From Sanderia malayensis (Eukaryota > Cnidaria > Scyphozoa > Semaeostomeae > Pelagiidae), in NCBI GenBank assembly GCA_013076295.1, contig RQOL01000906.1:5022001-5086000 (forward strand): a DNA stretch of 64,000 nucleotides, in the 5' to 3' direction. The notes under the pieces were generated by a model. That model was not told the origin of the DNA. It did no database searches and saw only the letters and a list, made by a program, of their open reading frames with translations. Below are positions 44,701-56,782 of this stretch, piece by piece. The position numbers were made by a program, and so were the translations under genes. Positions within the stretch are counted from its first letter, which is position 1. The number at the start of each line of letters is the position of its first letter.

Positions 44701-47700
44701 ATGGCAGCTTATCGTTGAAATGGCTATCCCAGTATAAATATTCGTATTTACTTTCTTCAATAACTCGAAAGGGAATTTTAAACAAAGCAGCTTAAGTTTA
44801 TGGTATGAAAATCAAAGACAATTTGCTCGAAGTAATTTTCATCAATACTGGACCCCTCTCCAGCACATTTCAAGATACCAAGTCCTAATACCCATAGCTT
44901 TGTAACTTACATATTTCCATTCATGTTAAGCCCCGGGTGGCACATCTTGCCCCCCCCCGATACATGGAAGGGAGGGCAAACTTCATCCGCCCAAACTAAG
45001 AGCATTGACTCACGTGACTCGCAATTCCTCCCAGTGAACAAAGAAGAGCAATAGCATCTATATTTTCTTGGCGATGGAATGTTGATGCAGATGCCGGAAT
45101 TCTGACAAGGTGTTCGCATACGGCAGAAGTCAAGCTCTAGAAAAGGGAAGATGGCTTTTATTGAGGTTTAAAAGCTAAGATCATCATAAACAATAATATG
45201 AACTACGAAAATTGCAAAAACTCTGTACAGCCCCATCTCCATTAAGCTCCCCCCTCGAATGAAACTTTTAAAACGAGAATTTGAAATAAGCCCTCTCTCT
45301 ATTAACCCCCCTGGAAAATCAAAGATTGAATACACCCCCGGGGGTTAACAGAACTTTTGGGGTAAGTGAACAAATCCAATATTCACAAAGAACTGTTTTG
45401 AAAATATTGTGGAATCAAATCCGATTTGAAAAACCTTGAAAGAACACAACAACTTTGATGTCGTAATTAAGTGACAAATTTCTCATAAAATCGTTTTCCC
45501 TCCTATGCTAGTTTAATTACGTCGCCATCCATTAAGTATGTAGGCATCCAGAAGGATTCGTAATGTTAAGAATGGACTGCAGTGCCAAAGAAATGATCAA
45601 ACAAACCTCTGTCACAATTGACACCGCCCCACCCTGTGTAGCACACACAGTCGCCAGGCGTGGTGCATGATCCATTTTGGCACCCACTTCTAGTAACACA
45701 AACATGACATGCATTGCCAGTCCAACCATCATGACAGCTAACAATCAAAATAAACACATTGATCAACATTGATTAGAATAAAACCTCGGTACTTTTGCTG
45801 TAAGGCTCCGTATAGATTTATTAAGCTAAATTGGAGTATTCTCCACTTATGCCTTGCAAAAGACTTAGTATTAGTAGTGTATACTCGTTCGCCTTACCTG
45901 CACCTATTGGGTGCAACGCAGCGTCCATTTGCACAAGTTGGGTTACATATAGCTTCAAAAGCAATAAAAAGAGATTAAAACAATTTCAACAAATTAAATA
46001 CAATACGTACAATAACAGAAGAGCGCCGGTAACGTGAAATAGGTTGATGTGAAAATGTTACGAAAAGCCTAGACTTGGCATGGGAATGCTGCACCAAATA
46101 GACATGAAAATGTTGTAAGAAAAAACAAGAAAAGATATGAAAATGATGCAAGAAAATATAAAAAGACAAATAGAAAACGACTGTGTTCATGTAAAAAAAT
46201 GATTTGGTACAACAATGTTATAATAAGAGAAGGGACAAATTCCGAAAGCTGTTACATGCACGCCATAATTACCCATTCACCGGGCAGCTAAAAGATCTAC
46301 TTAGTAAATTGTAAGCAATAATACCTGTTTTACAATATGTACTAGCATCAGTCCAGCCAGGGAGACAAACCCTCCTCCCGTTTGAATCGCAAATGTAATG
46401 GCCATGTTCATCGCGCCTCTCTTTGCAATACACTGTGCAGTTGACACCGTAGTAAAACGTTCCGCATTTGATCCGGTATTTGAACTGGAAAGTTGACACC
46501 GGTCCGGTAAAACTGACCACGTGCCATGCTAGACTTGGTTGCTTGCTCCGGACAAAGCTGACCGATTGAATAACATGTCCTGGAAAGGGAAAAGCACATA
46601 TTATTACAGATATAGGCATTGTTGTGTGCCTATGGGCTTGGTCCCAAATATAACGAAAGCGTGGTGTAACAAAGACCTGACGAAATATTTCTAAAACATT
46701 TTTTATATGGCTTATTATGCAGATCATTATACTAGTGGAAGATGAATTTCATGAATGTTAAATGAAGCAAATTAACTGCTTCTGCAGAAAGAAAGTTTAA
46801 ACAGGGAGTTAAATATAGCTACTATGAAACATCTCCACTGATACTGATGATGTCATGGCAAACCACAATGGAGCTCTGTGTAATCCAGGCATAAAGCTAC
46901 ATTGTTGAAAGGGGATTGTTGAAAGGGGATTGATAAAAGGGGTACTGCACGGGGCGTCGTGACCCCCCCCCCCCACACTCCCCCATGGGTCTTTGAATCG
47001 TGATGAATGATGAAACAGTAATTTCACAGCGAAATTAGGAATACGTTATAAATTCGACTTCGCAACCCATGTGTTTATCATTCTAAAATTATTATCTGCT
47101 GCTGACAACATTGAAAAAGTCGTCTTTGGACTGTTTGTCGGTTGTAGCCAGACGAGGTTCTAGTTTAGCAAAATTGTCTCAAACGACCAGCAATCTTCAT
47201 TCCAAAAGCACGATTGTTCGGTAGGGCTTTAAAATCTCAAATTCAGAGCTTAGAATTTCAAATTTGTGGCTCGCACATGATATATAACCATACACTGCGG
47301 TTCTTGTTGGACTTGCTTGACATAACATTGGCCTTTAGCATAGATATGATATTATGAATCAACACAGTCCTAAGCCGCTTAAGAGGGAGAGGATCAACAG
47401 TTTGCAATGCAATTGTCAGCGAACCGAGAGGAAATTGTCGGGCAAAGAAGAAAAGTCATACATCTTTGCCAGTCGATAATTTTAATCAGGTGAACTGCGT
47501 CTGGAAATTGACAAGGCCCCCCATTAACAAGAAGGTTCAAATTCTAGCAAAATTCACATGTGGACCAAGCAAATTAAAGATTGATTAACACGTGGCCCGC
47601 AATACTGAACACTGACTTGTTGACAGCGGTAGCAGTCTCAATGTATCGAACTTGATGTGCTTGTATGCCATCGTTTAGTAAGTTAAATTCTGATTGAAAA

Positions 47701-50700
47701 GGGCAATCCTCGCCTCCCTCAAGAAAAGGCAAAGAGGTGGCCACCCTTGCCCCCCCCCCAACCCATGGTCCAGCACGTCGTGTACTAAATATATTCTAAA
47801 TTACCTTTTGGAATAAGATGGCTTGATGAATTATCACGGACAGTAATGCGAATGCCAAATTCACCCTTGAAAATAAATAGCTCGAATTAGCAATTAATTA
47901 AGCAAAACTAGTTAATTCTATACGCACAGTTGAACCTTTGTAAATAAGAGAACACCATGAGTGAATAAATTAGAGATGTTGGAAAAAGGAAATATGTTCG
48001 AGTTAGTCCAGGGCCATAGATAAATGCACACTTAATGCACACATAAATGCACACAGCAAATCAAAATACGACTTAAAGAGCACTCGGCAATAAACTAGAT
48101 CAAAGATAATAGAATAGAGACAATATTCTATTATCTTTGACTAGATTCACTGGGTGACGTAGTAGTAGATAATATACGCTCTTTAACCGGAAATGAATTT
48201 TCATTGGCTAACGCGATTTTTCTTAGCGACGTGGTAGCAACGGATCTGGCCATGGATCTTCACAGTGAAAAGCCTATGGAGCTGCGCCTAACTCATGTTT
48301 TAAAAGTGGGTTTTATCGCGTTATTTTGGTAAAATATTGAACAAAATATGTTTTTCTTGCGGGTTCGTATATGATATTTCAAATTTGTCAAGTTTTTTCA
48401 AACATTTTTCACTTCTGGGTTTTATTTTGCGCTTTGTCAAAACATACCAAATTTAGGCTCGTCCGCCCGTCAATTGGTCAGTAAACTCAATTATTAGGGT
48501 TATATACTTCATTTCAATCAAGGAAATGCAGAATTCTAGAAAATACTAATCATAAATAGTGCGGGTTCGTGCTTTCTCGGTTAGTTTTCAAACACCCGTT
48601 AGTTTTCAAACGCAGCTGATGTACGAAATGAAATGTTATGTTTCACTTGTATGAGGAGTGCAGACATGAATATGAATTGCGCATTCGTGAATGTTATATT
48701 TTTCTTTAATTGATTTTGACCTTTTTTGATAGTAGGATGGCATAATCTCACCAATTTCAGAATTTTTGCAAATAAATAGATGGCATTTTTCCAAGTAAAT
48801 TCTCTTTTGCTACATCAATAGTTTTGAGCTGTTTTGCTGTCCATATTACAAAATGGGTCCATTCAATACGGGCTGATGTCAGTTCAGCTTGTACTTGATC
48901 CCATTGGGGATGAAAGATGGAATAATATAAGGTTCAAATGTATAAAACACTTGCTTGAGTAATATATGAAAGTCACAGGAAATAACATTCAACCAACTGG
49001 CTTGGACTTTTTTCCAAGTATACTAATAAGGTGCACCCGGGATGGAATCACTGAAACACCCTCTAATAAAAGTAAGAGGGACCTTGGAGATCAAATGACC
49101 CTATTGAAGTAGCACATTCGAGAAGATTGCTCAGGCTTAACTGAAGGTCTAAGTTAAAGAGGATAGTTTCTAACTTGCAAAAAATGTAAACTTAGATAGA
49201 GAATAAAATTGCTAGTTTTTAATGCCAGCTGCACTGCTATCAGTCAGTCTTGAATGGGCCCTTTTGTTATATGGACACAGAACAACTCAGAACTGCATAT
49301 TGATTTGATTTGATGTACCTAGTCTGTAAAACATTAGCTTCCACAAGGGGCGTTTGAAAATTAACCAAGACAGCACAAACCCGCACCATTTTCCTCAAAA
49401 TGATTATTATTTATGATTAGTGTTTTCTACAATTCATAATTTGCTCAATCGAAATGAAACATAACCCCAAAAATTGAGTTACTGACCAATTGACTAGCGG
49501 ACGGGCCTAAATTTTGTATATATAGGGCACATTTTGACACACCGCAAAATACAGCCGAGAAACAAAAATAGACAAAAAAACTTGACAAATTCGAAATATC
49601 ATATACGAACCCGCAAGAAAAGCATATTTTTTTCAATATTTTGCCAAAATAACGCGATAAAACCCACTTTTAAAACATGAGTTGGGCGCAACTCCATAGG
49701 CTTTTCACTGTGAAGATCCATGGCCAGATCCGTTGCTACCACGTCGCTAAGAAAAATCGCGTTAGCCAATGAAAATTCATTTCCGGTTAAAGAGCGTATA
49801 TGCTATGAAACATAAGCTGCAACGTACCGGCCAAGCTGTGTGCGACGCGATTGTGAGTTGCCGATTCGAACTGTTACTTGTATCATGATTCAAACTACTC
49901 CGAGCAAAGTTCACTGACGTCACTTCGCCGAATCGGCAGTTCGGCTCAGTCAAGTGGATGTCATCAAGACAAATTTCGAAATAAGTTGCGCATTGAGACG
50001 CACAACCAGATGTTGTTGTTGTTGTTGTTGTTGTGCCACAGCAATTTCCTGTCTGCAGCATGCTTCTTGGATTTGTGAATGATAATATCCATGTTTCAAA
50101 TACGGCAAGCGAATCCACATTGCCATATTGTGTCTACGAGAAGCAAGAGACCAGTTGATCAAAATCAAACACTTTTTTTTAAATTAGCAACAAGGGCTGG
50201 GGTTAGAACATTTTCAGCTGAAGGCTCGTCAAAGAAAACCTAAACTACGAGAATATATACAAGAGAAAACTTATAATCACTCAAATTTTTTAGATATTAA
50301 ATACACGGGGTTGAAGTTTCAGATACTTAAGCAACGTTCAGGGTTAATCCAGAGTCAAATTGCTTATATCAAAAAAATTATATATGCACAGCCAGAAACC
50401 TTCAGATAATGGACACACACACAGGAGATAAATACTATTCCTCATTTCATTACTCTATAATTAACTATGGATGAAGCTTGACCAAGGTGTGGAGAAAATG
50501 ACAAAAACACCGAGTGGGGTGAAGTTGAGTCTTTTCATTGTCCACCGCTATTAGTGTCCGGTTACTACGCCTAAGCGTATTTGACATGGGTATTTGAAAC
50601 TTGAAGAGTTTTTTAACTGGGGTGCCCGATAAATTGGGGCACTGGAGGCCCCCTCGTACCCCCAACAGGTTTTGATCAACCAACCAAAACTCGGATTCCT

Positions 50701-52663
50701 CGACGTGACAATGTTTTTCTGTCTTTTTCTTTCAATAAAATGATGTCGACATGCTTTATGCATGACTCAGGTTTGACCTTGTATATGCCTTGTGTTAATT
50801 ATTGCCCAGAGAAACCTGTGAGGGTTTCATACAATCAAGTATTTTGCATGTTGGTGTTTATTAGGTACATTTTGTTGCGTCACTTTCTGTTTGGCAGGAA
50901 AACCCGGTCCGTTTCCGTTAATTTGAAGCTCAAATACAAGCCTTCTAAATTTATGCCTCCAAACTGTACACATATATGTAAATTAAGAAGGCTTTACTAA
51001 ATAATAGCAAGAGAGATTTAAAGTATTTAAGTGTTAATCTTTCAAACATAATAGTGGATTATCCTAATCGATTAATATTGCCCAAGTTAAGCATGAATAT
51101 AAATAAACAAGACGATATACTTAATTCAGTACGCAGTGGTATTTTGGTAACAAATCTTTCATATAATTAGGGAGTTCGTTGGTAAGTTGTGTTCGTAAAA
51201 ATGGTTGGATTGTGTTATGAAACAGCTAAAAATACATCAGATGTTCAGCTCGATGTTATATACAAGTAAGATCTTTATTACTAGCATCAAGAATAATCAA
51301 AGAAACTGTAAAACTTTAATTTCCATTGAGTCCATTTATTTTATAAACTTTGACTGTAATTTGTTCAGGGTTCGGTTTCAGTGAATATCAAGAGTTTTGT
51401 CAATTTTTGTTTGATAAAGATTACAGTTTTTCATTTTGTGACAATCTGGGTTTATATCCATCCAAAAATCATCAACTTCAAAACAATAAGGTCCCAAATA
51501 TAAAAAAACCAATTAAGAAACTCTTGGTACAAAGTGCTGATCCAAGTTTCTAAAATAATTCATTGCATTACACTTGAGTCGAAAACAAAATTTTTGATAA
51601 ACCAAGCAAACAAAATTCACCATGTTATGAAGATATGAATACATTACAATGTCAAAATATCATAATTATCAAAAATTGTGACGTCAAATTGATGGCGCTG
51701 CGTCAAAAGAGTCAAGGAGACAGGGTTTCCAAAGTGATATTTTCAGAACAGATTTAGAGAACATAGTACGCAATAGAAGAAAATCCATGAATAAGTGAAT
51801 ATGAATAAGGTCAGCCATTATCGTAAGCCAATATTTGCATTGCTAAAAGGTTCCACAGTTGGCGACCATTGGTATTTTACAATTGGGCTGGCACACTTGA
51901 TATACGGCTGTTTTCAAAAGTAACCGGGCAGGCTATTTCAATTGTCTCTTAGCAGGAGAAAAAAATAATACTTGTACCAACGGATTTTGTCTCAGATTGT
52001 TGTCCAGTGCATACAAGACATTCGCCATCCACAACACCCCTTCTTGACACAAGAGATTCCCATCCGCAAAGAAATAAACGTTTTCGAGTCGATAAAATTC
52101 AATAGATCAGGTTTCTTAAACTCACATAGAACTTGTTTTTCTGCACAGTTACAGCTAGCTGTAACACGACGACAAACAGTGAACCATATGCTGTAGCAGT
52201 TTTCTTACACACACAAATAACGTGCAATCAGGACATAGCGATAGAGAATCCCCTAATTAACCTAATGCCTGCTAAAAACTTAGGTAAACATAACATCTGG
52301 TCCCTTGAATGCTTCAATGTACAATTTACCATCAGTTAAAAGAACTATAACTGATCATATAGCGTACAGTGTTCCCTGCATTCCTTGGTGGTTTCTTTCA
52401 CGTAGAAATACGTAATCTCACTGTATCCAACTATAATCCTGAATTCGATAATAAAAGGATAAAAAACTCTGCAAGGTCAAGGTTGTTTGATCCAATGTAA
52501 TGAACACTCTCTGTCCTTGTCCCCCATGTGGACACAATCGAACGTGGCCAGGCTTGCTTCGTTGATAAAACGTATTAATATACTACAGATAATATTCAAT
52601 AAACATATTCATACTTACTTGAAGTAGCAGGAAGGCGAGAGTGAGGCAAACAGCCTGTTTCAT
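41702..52663 (-). CDS. Delta-like Notch ligand (DSL family)
   Basis: Twelve exons: 52619-52663, 49828-50133, 47805-47865, 46325-46579, 45898-45952, 45607-45737, 45014-45136, 44524-44573, 44174-44390, 43265-43720, 42934-42963, 41702-42534; phases agree throughout, 853 aa. Signal peptide MKQAVCLTLAFLLLQ; MNNL domain (FETWILSFTNP, GNCC, CATYFEICLDD, WP-GEFGIRI); DSL domain (CGTFYYGVNC, GHYICDSNG, RVCLPGW); five EGF repeats (first ICNPTCANGRC, last DLCSTTSCENNGTC); a Ser/Thr-rich stalk of about 150 aa; a membrane helix (SIVLMILLAIILLW); and a Ser/Arg-rich cytoplasmic tail of about 250 aa with Lys next to the membrane. No Jagged-type cysteine-rich domain, so Delta-type. It acts at the cell surface to trigger Notch in neighbouring cells. 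An 8-Thr microsatellite interrupts MNNL between GNCCG and SGC. The final residues read into a transposon end (see findings). Confidence 0.95.
48095..48144. repeat. Near-perfect 21-bp palindrome
   Basis: Arms 48095-48116 and 48124-48144 (CTAGATCAAAGATAATAG... and complement) differ by one inserted base, with a 7-base spacer. It lies 28 bases outside the left end of the long-TIR element. Confidence 0.85.
48172..49801. mobile_element. 1.6-kb element with about 450-bp terminal inverted repeats
   Basis: The left arm from 48172 (ATATACGCTCTTTAACCGG) and the right arm to 49801 (CCGGTTAAAGAGCGTATAT) are inverted copies. Similarity continues inward with small differences to about 48625 and 49342. The 700-bp middle has no coding frame. 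This is a foldback-type or long-TIR non-autonomous DNA transposon of unassigned superfamily; a target duplication is not clear. It fills most of Delta intron 2, ending 26 bases from the splice donor at 49827. Confidence 0.88.
51201..51553 (+). CDS. Predicted 78-aa protein nested in Delta intron 1, opposite strand
   Basis: Two exons, 51201-51265 and 51382-51553, joined in phase 2 (donor AA|GTAAGA, acceptor TTTCAG|TGAATATC), encode 78 aa. It starts MVGLCYETAKNTSDVQLDV, continues EYQEFCQFLFDKDYSFSF, and ends KKPIKKLLVQSADPSF. No signal peptide, membrane helix or known domain is visible. The acceptor choice is forced by frame: a nearby AG at 51367-51368 breaks it. It could be a real small gene or a chance open frame. 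Confidence 0.4.
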
Positions 52664-55600
52664 TTTCGCAGATGTTTTCAGACCCATCATTATCACAATC
52701 GTTACTGTGCCCTTCGTCAGTAAAACCAAACTTCAGCTCTCTACGATTGGACAGCCCGATGAGCCAGTATGAATCAGCGTCACAATCAGATCGTTTAAAT
52801 GCTTTATTATACGACGAGAGACAAACAGTTCCAACCAGCCTGCTATTCCCCAAGTCAGTTATCAAGGCAGTGGTGCTGTCTTGTCTTCTCACAGTCTTTC
52901 AATAACAGCAGAGCGCTGATTCGGTTGTTTGTACAAGAAAACAAACAAATTCCAGAGATATCACTGCAAAAAACAAAAAGTAAACTTATGCAGATTAGTA
53001 CTCCAGACAAGACAAGGAAAACAAGTCTTTTATCGAAACTATTGGCCTCTTTCTAGTACAAGAGACAGTTATGAATCAACAATTTACCTACACGTATACA
53101 AACATCGTTTGTAGGCAAATTGTTTATTCAAAACTGTCTGATAAATTGTACAAGCAAAAACTAATAGTTGCAGTAAAAACGTTGTGTCTTTGCTTGGATT
53201 ACAATATATATATTATAGTTGTACAAAATCGGCTTTACTGGAACTCCTTGTATAAATGAGCGTATATATAGCCAGCAGTGACAATTCAAAGTTGTGAAGT
53301 TATAAAGTTGGTGCCTCAAAACCGAAAGCCTTGAAAACAATGATGAAATCTATTTGCTGCATATGAAAGCCCAGGTATACTCACCTTGATCACACGAAAT
53401 TTCAATCAGATTCAATCCTTGATACAATAACCCTTATAGATATTCCGTCTTATTAATTCTACGTTCAATTGTAATATGGTATCCGTTAAATCGAGTCAAA
53501 GCCTGTCTCTATAACGGTCCAAAACCTCAGAATCCAGGAGACAAATGAGGATTCAACCTCGGTATGATCAGCCTCGGTTATCGGTGTCGATTAGGCTTCG
53601 ACCAAAAACAGTTTCGCATGCGGTCACTTTCTTCAATAGTAACGGGTCGTCGTAAGCACTTGAAATTTCAAAGCAGCGTATTGAATGATAACAATGAGAT
53701 TTCATACATTCACTGCCTTGGTTATATAGCCCAAATACTCACTGCAAACACTTTAAGGTACGATGGATTTCCAATCCAACCCAGCAATGGTATCGTTCTA
53801 ACAACTCGAACTTTGTGAGCGAGGTAGTATAATTTGTGCTACCTGAAAATTGCCACAGTGCATTTAGCACCACGTGCAAATCGACCTTATGCAACAGCTA
53901 TATGTAATATATTGTACAAGAATGTAGCAACAAAGCTTTGTTATTATAGCGTTCTCTAGTACGTATTGTTGTTAACCTCAATGATGTTGAGGCGTGTGCG
54001 TTTACCACCAGCACATCAGCTCGGCCTGCCTGGCGCAGCGCATATATCAGTCTCCTGTACCACACTAAAATCCGTTTCCAGGTCGATGCTACAACTTCCT
54101 CAACAGCGTATGACCGCAACAGTATTGCCTTATTGTGTACAACAATCAACGTCACCAATACAGTGGTCAAGTCATCTATCTGTTGCAAAAACGCGAATAA
54201 AGAAACAGATCAGCAACCAAGCTATCCTAATAGAACAACACACTCGTATACAGTGTCAACGTAAGAATGACGCCGTCAGTTTTCGCGAGTCGATGCGCCT
54301 CTGAGTTTGACAGCAGCAAATAAGCAGCAGATGAGATAAGGTTACATTCTCAGAATACACATACCAACATACACTTCGTACGCATCGAAATGCCACACTC
54401 AAACAGTCACACACAGACTCGGCTCTGTGATACGAAATATGATAACTACACATGGTGTGTGATGTAAACAGTTGGCTACGGTTTGCTGGTTGTTGTTTGA
54501 AGTGGTTTGATATCCGAAGTAGGTCCTCAGTACACCGTGAGAGATGCTGCTTTTATTAACAACTGACTAAGTGTGTGGCATGTTGGCGTATCACTGCCCC
54601 GTGTTCTATAGCAGCAGATGTCCAGTTGTGAGCTCCCAACCGGGTGTCCTATATTCCACCGAAATAGCGTTACTCGCATTCATACAACTCTGTGACCATG
54701 TTATGCGCAAACTCCAGTCAAGGACATCAAAACAGGGAGCGCCAGGGGCATGCGTTCCAAATATTTCAGATATCTAAAATTCCACATATCTCTTCCAAAA
54801 AGTACTTACTTCTTCTCATGAAAATTGCTTTCTCAAAAAGATCTCCTGTCTACCCCTCTCGCCCCCTCCTCAAGTCTGAAATATTTCAGATCTCCCTGGA
54901 AACAACACATACTTTGATTGACCAATTTCCCAGTGCGTACACTTTAATGACAACCAAGTTTAATGAACTAATTTTTGGAGCATGCTTCATGCAGTCCGTT
55001 TTGGTTACCCCATCAAGCAATGCAATGAAAAGATTTTAGATCGAGAAAGATGGTATACCAGCGATATTTCACATCACATTTACAAATAGTCAAAAGTTAT
55101 CATTATCCGTTCTGCCAATCCCAACCTTGAAGAAAAATCAACTTGTGCTGCATTGTCAATGTTTGTATTGTACAGCAAACACTGACCATGGAAGAAAAAG
55201 ACTGTATATCAATGTTTATCTGCTAAATAATTTAGCCAGACTGCAAAACGAAAATAAAACACTGCGCGTAAATGCCATGCAGTCAAGTAATGCCACAAAA
55301 GGTGCCAAAATGCAATTTCAAAGCTGCGCAAATCTCTCCGCAAAGCATCAGGGTTAAGCAGCAATGCGATGGAGAACCATTGCAATGCAATTGAATTGAA
55401 GTATAAGTGACAATTTGGACCCTTGCATTACTTTACATGGATACAAATAACACTCGGTTTCACTTTATGAACGTTTAGTATATAGAATAAAGTTATTTGT
55501 TTCACCTTGTATTTCGATGTTTTACAGCATGTTCTAATTGTTGTATTCGAGTTGAGTGAATACCTGCATTGTGACAGCTGTTGTGTGTTGCAGTGACATC

Positions 55601-55994
55601 AGGGCACATTGACATCTGAGAGGTTCTTGAACAAAAATGACTTGATCTGTGAAACCCAATCAGGTTATAATGCTTTGCTCAAATCTTGCTCAGATGCTTA
55701 GCTGCGCATTAGCAAATCGCGTTGCGGCGTTTTAACATGATCCTAAGCCCGCACTAATCCGTCGATGTGGTACGATGTACAGGTGAGTAGTGCGGTGTGA
55801 TCTCTCCTCACTTGTACGGCAACTTGCTGAGCATTCGCACACGTGATTTTCTTGTTCATGCCCGCTCGGTTCAACCGCTCCGCTGTCAATCCGATTACGA
55901 GCGCAGAGTACATAGCGTAATCTTCAATCGCTTGAAAATGTCACGAGCCCAGCCGGGAAAATTCCGTCGCATTAGGGAGCCTGGAACGCCACTG

Positions 55995-56088
55995 GCTCTC
56001 TGCTCACACATGCTTGCTCCTCACACATGCTCTCTGCTCACACATGCTTGCTGCTCACACATGCTCTCTGCTCACACATGCTCTCTGT
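55995..56088. repeat. CTCTGCTCACACATG minisatellite
   Basis: Five to six tandem units of about 16-19 bp (CTCACACATGCTCTCTG and CTCACACATGCTTGCT). A 186-aa plus-strand frame crosses it and is not considered a gene. Confidence 0.85.
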
Positions 56089-56637
56089 TCCCCCGAAGAA
56101 TTACCCCATTTTCGTCCCTGAACAAACACTTAAAACAATTACAAAACCTAATGCAGCACGTGTTTCATTCACGCATAAAAAGGGGGCTGCTAGTAAAACT
56201 AAAGAATAATTGTGCCAGTCACAAACCACGTTTTTCTGATCCCTGTCACTTTTCACTGACTTGTCAGGGAAATGACATAACTGTTGCCACAGCACTGTTG
56301 ACTAGCGGTAATTATATAAGCTTATGCGCAGGTGGGATCTCCTACCGGGATCAGTGACGGCATTTTCGCAGGCATTGCTGGTTTTAAGTCTGTTGATGAC
56401 ATAGCGGACGGTCAGTGCATTATTCCTGGAAACCAGGCACATCGAGTCAGTGTGCAACAGAGTGTTTAAAATTCACAAATCTGCGGAAATGGGGATTTGA
56501 AAATCGTCGGAGGGCGCACATTTTTGAAGTGCTATTTGTTCCATACCAATTTCATTAACACCACTCAATCCTTGAGATATGCTTCATTGTACAGCAAGCA
56601 TCTACACAACGCAATGAAACATCGAAGTACAGTAAAC

Positions 56638-56782
56638 ACCCGCATATAAGAACCAGTGAATTAAAAACCTTCTAGGCTGAAATTCCTACTCAAAACAATA
56701 GAAGAGACAATGGGGGCTATTGTAGTTAAACAATAGGCTGGATGCAGAATTCACAGGTTCTTATACGCGGCTGTTTACTGTA
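56638..56782. mobile_element. Tc1/mariner-like MITE, best-preserved copy
   Basis: TA at both ends flank CAGTAAACACCCGCATATAA and, from the right, CAGTAAACAGCCGCGTATAA, inverted ends of about 25 bp. The interior has ACAATAG motifs. About 141 bp, non-coding. Reference copy for the family seen at 1043, 1785 and 26911. Confidence 0.85.

Noticed and set aside
49950..50168. Minus-strand frame with a Gln run (MILINWSLASRRHNM...)
   Set aside because: Alternative frame of Delta exon 2; the MNNL frame with matching phases is the real one.
55797..56357. 186-aa plus-strand open frame
   Set aside because: Crosses a minisatellite; Cys/His/Ser/Leu composition reflects the repeat and no family is seen.
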